Source: VGSG01 sp040756375
Lineage (GTDB): Bacteria; Desulfobacterota; Desulfomonilia; Desulfomonilales; Desulfomonilaceae
Direction of reading: 5' to 3'
Assembly (NCBI GenBank): GCA_040756375.1
Contig: JBFLZC010000018.1
Span: forward strand, 45,720-109,719
Length of the DNA: 64,000 nucleotides
Both the position numbers and the translations under genes were made by a program. Below the pieces are notes generated by a model. The model ran no database searches. It saw only the letters and a list, made by a program, of their open reading frames with translations, and was not told the origin of the DNA. Numbering within the stretch: the stretch's first letter is position 1; each line of letters starts with the position of its first letter. Positions 43,150-51,694 of this stretch are shown piece after piece.

Positions 43150-43563
43150 TCAAACTGCCTCATGGCTTCTGGTTAGTAAGACGGGAATCAAGAAGAGCAA
43201 ACACACGAGAAACACACTTACTAGCACGAAATGATTAGCACCTGGTATAAGTACAGGGTACTTCAGCTCAAACAGCGTTCGAACAAAATAGGTGATCCCC
43301 CCGCACAAAAAGAAGACTCGGGCGGCTTGGTCGCCTGCCTTTAGTCTGCGGGAGAAGTACAGCGAGAGTATTCCGAAATTGAGTAAGAGAATACCTATGC
43401 ATAACCAGAGCAGAACCAACAGGTCCGATGCGTTGGCTGACAGACCCGCAAACTCCTTATGCTCGGCCATCTGATAGGCCAATGGAAAATGTCGGATGCC
43501 TTGGAAGATGACAATGCAGCCTCCCACAAAGGTAATCCAGCTTGCTACTGTCCTTCTCTTCAT
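43150..43563 (-). CDS. Small four-helix membrane protein
   Basis: From ATG 43563 the product is 137 residues (MKRRTVASWITFVGG...), with hydrophobic segments at about 8-26, 45-70, 84-103 and 108-130. I recognise no family. An in-frame ATG at 43602 would add 13 residues and cannot be excluded; no strong ribosome site discriminates. Flanking sequence (methyltransferase on one side, transposase remnant on the other) suggests a patch of acquired DNA. Confidence 0.6.
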   Translation of the reverse strand: MKRRTVASWITFVGGCIVIFQGIRHFPLAYQMAEHKEFAGLSANASDLLVLLWLCIGILLLNFGILSLYFSRRLKAGDQAARVFFLCGGITYFVRTLFELKYPVLIPGANHFVLVSVFLVCLLFLIPVLLTRSHEAV

Positions 43564-43705
43564 TATTAGGTCTTTACAGGAATTAAGTCGCGGTCTTGCC
43601 ATTTTGAACCTCTTGGCACCCGTGAGGGACGGCGGGTAACCCTGGGTGACCTGCATAGGGTGCCCGCGAGCTGTCCCACGTGACCTGAAAGAGGCAAAAC
43701 CGTCG

Positions 43706-44085
43706 TCATGTTGATGAAAAGCCCTTTCTGTCGTGTTTCTGAGCGTACCTCACTCTCAGTGCCCCCGTCAACGGCTTTTCCCACGCCGCTCGAATCCCGA
43801 ACACAACGCGGTAGTATCCAGCCAATGGGAAGGCTGCAGCCGCATGGAAGTACCACCTCCGGCCTTGATACGCGACTTTCGCGCCGACCTCGATTAGACC
43901 TTGATGAGCCATTCCATCGACCGTTTGACCTCTTTACTCACGAGGTATAATTACTGGAGCATGTTCAGGAGGTGTTAGGCCAAAACCTCCATGAGCAACC
44001 GGGCCTGGTCGGCTGCGAATCCATGGCAACTGGTCTTGTCCCAGCGCAGCGTGTTCTTCCCCTCTTGGATCCCGTTCTCAACGTC
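43706..44085 (-). pseudogene. Decayed C-terminal part of an IS1380-family transposase
   Basis: The minus-strand translation contains VENGIQEGKNTLRWDKTSCHG, then FAADQARLLMEVLA, which matches the C-terminal pattern of IS1380 transposases (E-x-x-I-K-E-x-K ... S-C-H-x-F-x-A-N-Q-A-R-L). A stop codon at 43975, a second stop a few codons on and a frameshift near 43905 follow. Another frame then continues with LIEVGAKVAYQGRRWYFHAAAAFPLAGYYRVVFG, the expected end of the protein. The N-terminal two-thirds is missing, replaced by the adjoining P1 peptidase gene. It is inactive. Confidence 0.7.
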
Positions 44086-44227
44086 GTCGCGTCCTCGCTT
44101 TCGCGAGACAGAGCTTTCACTGGAATGATGAGGGAGATTGCTTCGGGCTTGGCGCGCTCGCAATTGATAACTGTCGGCGGAGTCATGTTTTTTGGGGGGG
44201 CGAATCGCTATCAGAAGTCTCCTCGCT

Positions 44228-45259
44228 TCAAAGCGGAGGGAGATCCCGATGCGCAGCAATGGATGCGGTACCATGCGCTTCCAGAACGCCTCGGATGATT
44301 GCACGACTCATGCAATCGGCTGCAGCCCTACCCACATCGTTCAGCGATTGAGCTGCTGGCGCCACGAAAAAGCCCGGTGTGTCAGGAAGCGGGCGCCGAC
44401 CTGTTGCAAGGCAGAATATGGTGTCCCCGTCGAACATCGTGTGAGCGGGTCTAATGGATCGAGCCAGGCCGTCGTGAGCCATCTGGGCAACTTTCTGGGC
44501 CTGTGCTTTGGTGAGAATCGCGTTGGTTGCCACAACCCCGATAGTGGTATTTGAGGCCGGCGAAACCGTTGATGCAGGAGGTAATTTTACACCCAGTTTC
44601 CCACGCGAACCGAACTCGTTCTCCACTTCCAGGCGGATCTCCCACGCTAAGCCCGATTCGGGATCAATGACCGATCCCAGGGAGTTGACTGCCACCAGCG
44701 CGGCAACGGAGAGACCCGAGTCCAGTATTTCACTCGCCGTTCCTAGCCCTCCTTTAATCCCTCCGGCCACGGCGCCCGTGCCTGCGCCCACAGAACCGAC
44801 GGGCACCGGCCCGGTCTGAGCCGATTCGCACGCCCGGATTCCCCATCCGGGCTCGATGCGCGGAATATAATCCTTTCCGCGTCCCAAATCGTAAAGGACG
44901 GCTGCCGGAACAATGGGCACCACGTGGTTCTGTTCCACCGGAAAGCCCCGGCCTTCTTTCTCAAGCCAGCGCACGACGCCATCAGCTACGGCCAATCCGA
45001 AAACAGACCCCCCACTAAGGACGACAGCCTGTACTTTCTCAACGAGGTTGATCGGATCGAGAAGGTCAGTCTCACGGGTTCCCGGGGCGGAACCTCGAAC
45101 GTCCACACCCGCAATCGCTCCTTCCGGGCATAGGATGACGGTGGCGCCGCTGGCGGCTTCCAAAGAAGTGAAGTGGCCGACCATCAGGCCTTCAACGTCC
45201 GTCAGGCAATTGTTCTTTCCGACCTTTGTCACTTTGTGCCCCAGATGGAATCGTGACAC
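44228..45259 (-). CDS. P1-family peptidase (DmpA/BapA-like)
   Basis: This 343-residue protein matches the peptidase family S58 (DmpA): NCLTDVEGLMVGHFT at the start, GVDVRGSAPGTRETDLLDP, VLSGGSVFGLAVADGVVRWLE, GAGTGAVAGGIKGGLGTAS and NTTIGVVATNAILTK. The last of these carries the N-T self-cleavage pattern, so the precursor should cleave itself to expose the nucleophile. Members hydrolyse N-terminal D- or beta-amino-acid residues or act as aminopeptidases. No signal peptide is seen. It lies seven bases downstream of the zinc/CarD-like gene. The transposase remnant abuts its 3' side. Confidence 0.88.
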   Translation of the reverse strand: MSRFHLGHKVTKVGKNNCLTDVEGLMVGHFTSLEAASGATVILCPEGAIAGVDVRGSAPGTRETDLLDPINLVEKVQAVVLSGGSVFGLAVADGVVRWLEKEGRGFPVEQNHVVPIVPAAVLYDLGRGKDYIPRIEPGWGIRACESAQTGPVPVGSVGAGTGAVAGGIKGGLGTASEILDSGLSVAALVAVNSLGSVIDPESGLAWEIRLEVENEFGSRGKLGVKLPPASTVSPASNTTIGVVATNAILTKAQAQKVAQMAHDGLARSIRPAHTMFDGDTIFCLATGRRPLPDTPGFFVAPAAQSLNDVGRAAADCMSRAIIRGVLEAHGTASIAAHRDLPPL

Positions 45260-45266
45260 TTGATCG

Positions 45267-45725
45267 CTAATCCGGTTTGTTGCAGATCAGGACTTTGCGG
45301 CCGTCCTTAAATATCACCTGGATTTTCTGACGCCCGACGATATCAAGGACCCTGCCGACTCCAAGAGCGGGGTGTTCTATGAATTCGCCGACCTCGTACG
45401 TGTCGGTGAGCTTGTATGGTCTGGGTTCGGCATCCGGCGGCAGCTCTTTCATGAAGGTGGACCATTCGCCGAAGGCTCGAGAATTGGCCTTGCGGGGCTT
45501 GGGCCCGGAGGTACTGTCAGACCGAACCTTGACTACTGTCGAGGCTTTTGGAAGGGCTCCCGCACGCTTGGGAGGGTAGTATTTGTGATCGCTTCCACAG
45601 GTCAAGCAATGAACCCTCTTGACCTCGTGTCCCACCACCGCAATCACGCGATGATTCAAATTCATTCGACAACGGGTGCACCAGGCTTCCAGATCGTCAC
45701 CTGGACCGATCGTATTTCCAGCCAT
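45267..45725 (-). CDS. Zinc-ribbon protein with a C-terminal CarD/SH3-like domain
   Basis: The 152-residue protein has a zinc-ribbon-like N-terminus with C16, C19, C40 and C43 (WCTRCRMNLNH... VHCLTCGSDH). A basic, disordered middle (about 50-100) is followed by a small domain (about 108-152) with YEVGEFIEHPALGVGRVLDI and QVIFKDGRKVLICNK, which follows the SH3-like barrel of the CarD/RNA-polymerase-interacting kind. The combination is a recurring hypothetical family in Desulfobacterota and Myxococcota as far as I recall. A role with RNA polymerase or nucleic acids is plausible but not shown by the sequence. Gene order suggests an operon with the P1 peptidase. Confidence 0.75.
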   Translation of the reverse strand: MAGNTIGPGDDLEAWCTRCRMNLNHRVIAVVGHEVKRVHCLTCGSDHKYYPPKRAGALPKASTVVKVRSDSTSGPKPRKANSRAFGEWSTFMKELPPDAEPRPYKLTDTYEVGEFIEHPALGVGRVLDIVGRQKIQVIFKDGRKVLICNKPD

Positions 45726-45760
45726 CCATCCTCCACAATTGCTTCAACGGGCTTTGCGTA

Positions 45761-46591
45761 TCACACGCCGAAGGCCAATTCCGTGACTTGCAGTTCATTG
45801 TTCACTTTGGTCACGCCCGCGTGCGCTGCTGCCAGCTTGCCTGCGCTCTCCTTTTCTTTGGGACTGCGGATCCGTCCTGTAATGGTCAGCTCTCCATAGG
45901 AGTCGGAGACAATCTCAACGTTCCTGGCTATCGCGGACGTTAGTTTTTTCCGGATGAGCGCTTCAACTCTTTTGGCAAGGCCCATGCTTCTCAGTTTTTC
46001 CTGGAGCTTCTCGGGGTCTGGCACCTGTTCCATCTTTTCTGCCGCGGTAATGACAATTTCCGCTGCATCAGCCGATGAGAAATGCTCCGTGTTCACGATG
46101 AGATCGTACAGAGCCGGATCGTTCTCGTCCTGACGAAAGATCGACCGGGCAATGTTGTCTCGTTCATGGTCGTACCTGCGGATGAAATCTTCGGCTTCTT
46201 CCATGGGGATGTCGTATCGTTCCATGATCCGCTTGATCCTGACTGTCATGGGAGCTACCACACGCACCTTGAGAACCCCGGGAATGTCCCGAAGCACGAT
46301 CTGCGCGCCCCTCCCAATGAGCACCACATTGCCTCCGGCCGCTTCCTCGAAATTGAGCGCCTGAAACAGGCTGGTATACGACGGTCGATCGAAGAAGATC
46401 CGCTCCCAGAAGGTCGGTCCGAGCTCGGTCTCGTATACGAGGCACGCGTCACTGTATTCCTCGTCGCAGGACTGTGCCAATTCATGAACTTGTTGGCGGC
46501 CCACGAGTTGCAAAGCCATCCTCTTTGCCACGATCGCGGCAATCACATCGCCGAATGACCCTACCAGTCTAGATATAGTCACGATAACCAT
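45761..46591 (-). CDS. Cytidylate-kinase-like protein with BON domain
   Basis: Residues 1-200 match the cytidylate kinase-like family: MVIVTISRLVGSFGDVIAAIVAKRM has the usual start, although the loop S-R-L-V-G-S-F-G departs from the S-R-x-x-G-S-G-G seen in true kinases. LIGRGAQIVL and HERDNIARSIFRQDENDPALYDLIVNT are conserved. The C-terminal part (about 205-276) is a BON domain (VEIVSDSYGELTITGRIRSPKEKESAGKLAA), which binds phospholipids or helps export in other proteins. Fusing BON to a cytoplasmic kinase fold is unusual. Function unknown; the altered loop may mean that it is not a nucleotide kinase at all. Confidence 0.82.
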   Translation of the reverse strand: MVIVTISRLVGSFGDVIAAIVAKRMALQLVGRQQVHELAQSCDEEYSDACLVYETELGPTFWERIFFDRPSYTSLFQALNFEEAAGGNVVLIGRGAQIVLRDIPGVLKVRVVAPMTVRIKRIMERYDIPMEEAEDFIRRYDHERDNIARSIFRQDENDPALYDLIVNTEHFSSADAAEIVITAAEKMEQVPDPEKLQEKLRSMGLAKRVEALIRKKLTSAIARNVEIVSDSYGELTITGRIRSPKEKESAGKLAAAHAGVTKVNNELQVTELAFGV

Positions 46592-46727
46592 GTGTCCTCC
46601 TTCCTCCCTCCGGATATCGCCGGTCTCCCCAATCCGTCAAAGGGCTGCGCTTGAATCACGGCTCGCCGTAACAGGCACCACGGAAGATGCGGTCATCTCA
46701 GCATCCGCACACGACCATTGCCTTCGG

Positions 46728-47228
46728 TCATGGAACCACAATGATCGTCAGCCGCTCCGGACCGTGCACTCCAATGGTCAAGGTTAATTCAATGTCAGCG
46801 GTCCTGCTGGGACCTGTCTCAAGAGTGACGTTGGTAGGAATTTCCCGCCCCCACAAAGCGAATAGATCTTCCACAGTCTCGTATATTTTCTCTGGTGAAA
46901 CGACCGCCACGTGATGCGCGGGCAGGAGCCCTGCCTGTACCGCATGTCCGCCTTCGCTGGTGCTCACAATGCTCCCTGTTTCAGCCACCGCGCCGAAGAC
47001 CTCTTCCACGCAAACCGAGGCTCGATGATAATCCTCTTCGCGTCGCTCCGGAGGAATGACCAGGGCTCGTTCCTTTTCGCCTGCGCCAGGGCAGAAGATC
47101 GACTCGGCGTCTCTCAGCAGATCATCGAGCAGCCGCTGAGCTTCATCCAGGCTTGCGGCCAGAAAGGTCTCCGCGCCGCACTTTGTGGCATTCTCCATGA
47201 AGAGCGAGACAACGCGCTCGTTGGTCAC
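46728..47228 (-). CDS. lutC: LUD-domain protein, LutC-like
   Basis: The GTG at 47228 is preceded by AGGAGG and overlaps the lutB stop codon by four bases (GTGA), so the genes are coupled; open frame upstream of it is inside lutB. The 166-residue LUD domain has FGAVAETGSIVST and GGHAVQAGLLPAHHVAVVSPEKI, and RTADIELTLTIGVHGPERL near the end. LutC is one of three cytoplasmic proteins of the LutABC L-lactate oxidation system, found where soluble LldD is missing. Its metal-cofactor role is not settled. Confidence 0.88.
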   Translation of the reverse strand: MTNERVVSLFMENATKCGAETFLAASLDEAQRLLDDLLRDAESIFCPGAGEKERALVIPPERREEDYHRASVCVEEVFGAVAETGSIVSTSEGGHAVQAGLLPAHHVAVVSPEKIYETVEDLFALWGREIPTNVTLETGPSRTADIELTLTIGVHGPERLTIIVVP

Positions 47229-48589
47229 GACATCCTCCTGCGGAAGGTGCGCGCAACGGGTCGAGGAATCCGGTGCACTGCGCCATAACCGCTCAACTTC
47301 TGCGCGAGAGGCCAAAAGATCCGGGCCAGAGTCTGGCCGAACGCGAACATCGCTGGGGACGAAACCGCAGCTCCAAACGCGCTCATGCCCCGTTTTTCAA
47401 GTGGTGGGGCAAAACCCTGCTCCACACTCACTTCCCGCAGGCGATATAACAACTTCACCAGCGGCACCTTCACGGGACAGGCTTCAACACACGCCCCACA
47501 AAGAGTAGTGGCGTCCAGCACAGGATACGCCCTCTCCATTCCTTCCAGCAACGCGGTAAGAACTATCCCCATAGGGCCCGGATACGTGGAATCGTACGCA
47601 TGGCCCCCTATGGCCCGGTATACAGGGCACACGTTCATACAAGCGCTGCACCGTATGCATTTCAGGATTTCACGATACTCGCCCTTGAGGATCTCCCGGC
47701 GCCCATTGTCCAAGAGCACGATATGGAGTTCATCCGCGCCGGTGAAATCTCCGGGCTTCCGAGGGCCGGTGATGACCGAGACGTAACTGGAGAGCATCTG
47801 GCCCGTTGCGGAACGAGGCAACAAGCGGACAAACGACGGCAAATCAGTGACCGATGGCAAGAGCTTTTCAATGGTAAGCACCGCCACGTGCAGCCGCGGC
47901 ACGGTAGTAACCATGCGGCCGTTTCCCTCGTTCGTGAAGATGACGAGGCTCCCTGTGTCTGCCACGGCAAAGTTTGCACCAGTGATGCCCGCATCAGCGG
48001 TGAGAAACTCATTGCGAAGCACATTCCTGGCCACACGGGTAAGAACGGTAGGGTCGTCGGAATATTCAACCCCGAGCTTCTCGGAAAAGAGCTTGCCAAT
48101 CTGCTCGCGGGTCTTGTGGATCGCCGGGGCAAGTATGTGAGAGGGGGTTTCAGCAGCCAATTGCACGATGTACTCGCCCAGGTCGGTTTCGAGCACCTCG
48201 ATGCCTCGCTCCTGAAGGTACGGATTGAGGTGGATCTCCTCCGTGACCATTGACTTGGCCTTTACCACCTTCTTGACGCCATGATCCTCCAGGATTCCCG
48301 CCACCGCGCGTCGCGCGGCCTCAGCGTCCGCCGCCTGGTACACCTTGGCCCCCACTCGCTCCGCACTGGAGCAGAACTGCTCCACATATTGCGGCAGGTT
48401 ATCCAAGACCTGCATACGGATGATGGAGGCTTTTTCCCTCCATTCCTCCATGGGGAGGGATGCAGTGCCTTCCGTACGTTTGGTCACAAACGTGTCCGTA
48501 GCTCGCTTTATGGCCTCACGGAGCATCAAGTCGCGCAGGGACTTCTGAACATTGGCTCGAAAAGTAATGGCTTCTCGTGACGAGCTCAT
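47225..48589 (-). CDS. lutB: LutB-like iron-sulfur LUD protein
   Basis: The 454-residue protein has an N-terminal LUD domain (about 65-295, VVKAKSMVTEEIHLNPYL, VADTGSLVIFTNEGNGRM) and two 4Fe-4S sites, CIRCSACMNVCPVY (about 308-321) and CGACVEACPVKVPL (about 361-374), followed by a hydrophobic tail and the RRMS end. It matches LutB length and layout. It should pass electrons from lactate oxidation into the membrane chain. lutA overlaps by four bases upstream and lutC by four bases downstream, giving the complete lutABC order. Confidence 0.9.
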   Translation of the reverse strand: MSSSREAITFRANVQKSLRDLMLREAIKRATDTFVTKRTEGTASLPMEEWREKASIIRMQVLDNLPQYVEQFCSSAERVGAKVYQAADAEAARRAVAGILEDHGVKKVVKAKSMVTEEIHLNPYLQERGIEVLETDLGEYIVQLAAETPSHILAPAIHKTREQIGKLFSEKLGVEYSDDPTVLTRVARNVLRNEFLTADAGITGANFAVADTGSLVIFTNEGNGRMVTTVPRLHVAVLTIEKLLPSVTDLPSFVRLLPRSATGQMLSSYVSVITGPRKPGDFTGADELHIVLLDNGRREILKGEYREILKCIRCSACMNVCPVYRAIGGHAYDSTYPGPMGIVLTALLEGMERAYPVLDATTLCGACVEACPVKVPLVKLLYRLREVSVEQGFAPPLEKRGMSAFGAAVSSPAMFAFGQTLARIFWPLAQKLSGYGAVHRIPRPVARTFRRRMS

Positions 48590-49308
48590 AGCCCCTCCGC
48601 AAGAACCTGGGCGATATGTTTGACTGCCACGGTGTTGCCTCGTCTTTGTAACGCGTCCCGTATGTTCATCAGGCAGCCGTGGTCACAACCTGTGACGGTG
48701 TCTGCGTTCGTGCTGCGGATCATAGCGGCCTTTTCTTCTGCGAGAGCCACGGAGATCTCTGGCTGCCTCGCCATGAAAATGCCCCCGAAACCGCAGCACC
48801 GATCTGCATGAGGCAGATGGACGAACTCCGCACCCTTGAGCGAATTCAGCAACAACAGGGGCTCTTCCTTGACTCCCAGCTCTCTGGTCAGCTGACACGA
48901 AGCGTGATACGTGACGCGTCCTGTCCCCTTGAAGCCGGCCTCGTGAGCCTTGAGCACGTGCACGAGGAACTGGGTCAGTTCGTACGTCCTTTCAGCAGTC
49001 TTTCGGGCTTGCTCCAGTAGCCGCGGATTATCTTTGAACAGCTCAGGGTAATGGTTCTTGATCATGGACGCGCAGGACCCCGATGGTATGACGATAGGAT
49101 CCGCGCCGTCAAACACCGACAGGAAGTGCTCCGCGGCTTTTCGCGATTCGTACGTGTACCCGCCGCTGTGAGGCGGTTTTCCGCAACAGGTCTGCTCTTT
49201 CGGGTACGCGACCTCCACACCGAAGCGACGCAGCAGGCGTAAAACGGCCTCGCCGGTCTCCGGAAAGAAGGTGTCCACAAGGCATGTGCTGAAAAATTGT
49301 ATTCGCAT
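48586..49308 (-). CDS. lutA: LutA-like CCG-domain protein
   Basis: From ATG 49308 (MRIQFFSTCLVDTFFP) the 240-residue protein has two CCG domains with the Cys motifs CCGKPPHSGG (about 50-59), GSCASM (about 84) and CCGFGGIF (about 185). These are the heterodisulfide-reductase-like 4Fe-4S-binding cysteines of LutA/GlpC. The frame is open 11 codons upstream without family similarity. It overlaps lutB by four bases. The operon lacks an obvious lactate permease in the window. Confidence 0.9.
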   Translation of the reverse strand: MRIQFFSTCLVDTFFPETGEAVLRLLRRFGVEVAYPKEQTCCGKPPHSGGYTYESRKAAEHFLSVFDGADPIVIPSGSCASMIKNHYPELFKDNPRLLEQARKTAERTYELTQFLVHVLKAHEAGFKGTGRVTYHASCQLTRELGVKEEPLLLLNSLKGAEFVHLPHADRCCGFGGIFMARQPEISVALAEEKAAMIRSTNADTVTGCDHGCLMNIRDALQRRGNTVAVKHIAQVLAEGL

Positions 49309-49440
49309 GGTCCGAGCGATCCATTCCGGGCAAAAGGTCACTTAGTCTAGCGACGGCGACGCACACTCGTCAAGGCCAAAGGCGTTCTTGGGCGTTGGTT
49401 CTTACTCATTGACACGAGGCCCTGAAGACCGCTGATCGCC

Positions 49441-49469
49441 TTGGAAAGCAGGGCGAGTTACGTTATGAT
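49441..49469 (+). promoter_or_regulatory. Sigma-70-type promoter of the glycosyltransferase fusion gene
   Basis: TTGGAA (49441-49446) is separated by 17 bases from TATGAT (49464-49469), five of six consensus matches. The start would be near 49476, about 68 bases before the ATG at 49544. It lies in the short divergent gap between lutA and the fusion gene. Confidence 0.5.
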
Positions 49470-49543
49470 CCGACTGGATGCGATATCGAGAGCATTTGTA
49501 GCTGCTTTTGTCAGGTCGTGCGCATGGCAAGGACGGCCATCTC

Positions 49544-51694
49544 ATGAGACTTGGAGCCACCGTAGCGGTCATCATACCCGCGCTCGATGAGGAAGCCGCT
49601 ATCGGCAAGGTGGTCTCTTCCCTGCCGGATTGGGTGGATGACGTGATCGTGTTGGATAATGGCTCGCGCGATCGCACCGCCGCAGTCGCACGTGCAAGCG
49701 GGGCACGGGTTTTCTTCGAGCCCAGGAAAGGCTATGGCGCAGCGTGCTTGAAAGGGATCTCCGAGCTCAAGGATCCGGATGTGGTGGTCTTTCTTGATGG
49801 TGACTTCAGCGATCATCCTGAAGAGATGCACCTCCTGGTGGACCCCATTGCTGAAGACAAGGCCGATCTGGTGATCGGGTCGCGGATCTTGGGGCATCGG
49901 GAACGAGGATCGGTTATGCTCCAGGCGCGATTGGGCAACAAGGTGGCCTGTGCTCTGATCGCCCACTTCTGGGGCACGCGGTATACCGATCTGGGGCCGT
50001 TTCGGGCCATCAGCTACGGGTGCTTGCGCGATTTGGAGATGCAAGACCGGAATTACGGCTGGACCGTGGAAATGCAGATCAAGGCGGTCCAGAGGCAACT
50101 GCGGGTGACGGAAGTTCCGGTTTCGTACCGCAAAAGGATCGGCAGATCCAAGGTTTCAGGCACTTTCAAAGGCGCGGTGGCCGCGGGAACAAAGATACTC
50201 GCCACGATTTTCCGCTCCTCGGTGGAAGAGAAGCGCAAGGGAAAACTGAGAGAGCCCCGCGAACGGGTGGTCTTATTCACACGCTACCCTGAGCCGGGAA
50301 AGACCAAGACGAGGATGATACCGTTTCTGGGAGCGGAAAAGGCCGCGGACCTCCACGCGCAAATGACCGAGTTCACCTTGGAGCGGCTCAACGAAGTCAG
50401 GAATAGACGGGCCGTGTCGATTGAAATCCGCTACGCGGGCGGCACCGAACGGCTCATGAGGCGCTGGCTGGGAAAATCTTTCTCCTACGCGAACCAAGGA
50501 CCCGGAGATCTGGGAACACGAATGTTGCGCTCATGTGCGCACGCGTTCCGACAGGGAGCCAAACGAGTCGTGATTGTGGGCACGGACTGCCCCGGTTGGG
50601 GGGCGACCACCATAGAGAAGGCTTTCCGACTGTTGCTGCGAAAAGATGTGGTGCTGGGACCCGCTCAAGACGGCGGATACTATCTCGTGGGTTTGAGCCG
50701 ATTGGTACCGGAAATTTTCCAAGAGATACCGTGGGGCACCGACCAAGTAATGCAAGCGACCGGCGAAGCCATTCGTTCGCATGGCATTTCCGCAGAAATT
50801 ATCGATGTATTCCAGGATGTGGACCGTCCCGAGGATCTGCCGGTGTGGGAGGAAACGGTCCGTGCTCGGTACGGGTGTTCGCTTGCTCGTTATGAGCGAG
50901 ACTACGCGATCAGGCGCTCTTCCCCGCTCTTGGAGGACCGTGGTCTCAGGACGTTCTTCGAGGAACCGTCGTCACCAATAAGCGAATCCTATGGCGAGCC
51001 GGGCCGCGTCTCCGTAATCATTCCAACGCTCAATGAGGAAGCGTCGATCGGCTCAGCACTGCTCCGAGTCGTGGGCGTGCCCGACACGGAAGTGATCGTG
51101 GTTGACGGCGGGAGCACGGACCGGACTGCGGATTTGGCTCGCAGCCTGGGCGCGCGCGTGATCACCAGTCCGGCCGGGAGGGCGCTTCAGATGAACGTTG
51201 GGGCCCGCCAAGCTACCGGTGAGATACTTGTCTTTCTTCATGCAGACACCCTGCTTCCTGAAGGCTGGATGGATGCGGTCCGGGATCTGCTCAATTGGCC
51301 CGGGATCGTGCTGGGAGCGTTTGCGTTTCGGCTTGACCATAAATCAGCTTCCATGCGGATTATCGAAAAGCTGGCCAATCTAAGGGCGAAGCTCATGCAG
51401 ATGCCTTATGGCGACCAAGTCCTTTTTCTGCGGGCCGGCTTGTTTCGCCGGCTCGGGGGATTCCCGGACCTTCCTGTCATGGAGGACTTCGAGTTCGTTC
51501 GACGGGTGCGAAAACTGGGCAAGGTGCAAATAGCGCCGCTGCCCGCAGTCACGTCAAGTCGGCGCTGGCGTCGGCTGGGAGTGTGGCGAGTGACGATCAT
51601 TCATCAACTTATCCTTCTCGCGTACCTGGCAGGCAGCTCGCATCGTGTGATCTCGTGGCTCGCTCGCCGGCGGGACCCGGAGCAGCGCTCATGA
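49544..51694 (+). CDS. Three-module glycosyltransferase/nucleotidyltransferase-like fusion
   Basis: The ATG at 49544 follows AAGGA; the frame is open 12 codons upstream without family similarity. The 716-residue protein has three modules. Residues 4-230 form a GT2 domain of the dolichol-phosphate-mannose synthase type (VAVIIPALDEEAAIGKVV, VFLDGDFSDHP). Residues 240-445 are a DUF2064/TIGR04282-like domain (LFTRYPEPGKTKTRMIP, GTDCPG, LGPAQDGGYYLVGLS). Residues 488-700 are a TIGR04283-type GT2 domain (VSVIIPTLNEEASIGSA, VVDGGSTDRTADLA, FLHADTLLP). The last two are commonly neighbours or fused; having an extra DPM-like module in front is unusual. Each module's key motif looks intact. A four-base overlap joins it to the epimerase gene. 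Confidence 0.85.
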   Translation: MRLGATVAVIIPALDEEAAIGKVVSSLPDWVDDVIVLDNGSRDRTAAVARASGARVFFEPRKGYGAACLKGISELKDPDVVVFLDGDFSDHPEEMHLLVDPIAEDKADLVIGSRILGHRERGSVMLQARLGNKVACALIAHFWGTRYTDLGPFRAISYGCLRDLEMQDRNYGWTVEMQIKAVQRQLRVTEVPVSYRKRIGRSKVSGTFKGAVAAGTKILATIFRSSVEEKRKGKLREPRERVVLFTRYPEPGKTKTRMIPFLGAEKAADLHAQMTEFTLERLNEVRNRRAVSIEIRYAGGTERLMRRWLGKSFSYANQGPGDLGTRMLRSCAHAFRQGAKRVVIVGTDCPGWGATTIEKAFRLLLRKDVVLGPAQDGGYYLVGLSRLVPEIFQEIPWGTDQVMQATGEAIRSHGISAEIIDVFQDVDRPEDLPVWEETVRARYGCSLARYERDYAIRRSSPLLEDRGLRTFFEEPSSPISESYGEPGRVSVIIPTLNEEASIGSALLRVVGVPDTEVIVVDGGSTDRTADLARSLGARVITSPAGRALQMNVGARQATGEILVFLHADTLLPEGWMDAVRDLLNWPGIVLGAFAFRLDHKSASMRIIEKLANLRAKLMQMPYGDQVLFLRAGLFRRLGGFPDLPVMEDFEFVRRVRKLGKVQIAPLPAVTSSRRWRRLGVWRVTIIHQLILLAYLAGSSHRVISWLARRRDPEQRS

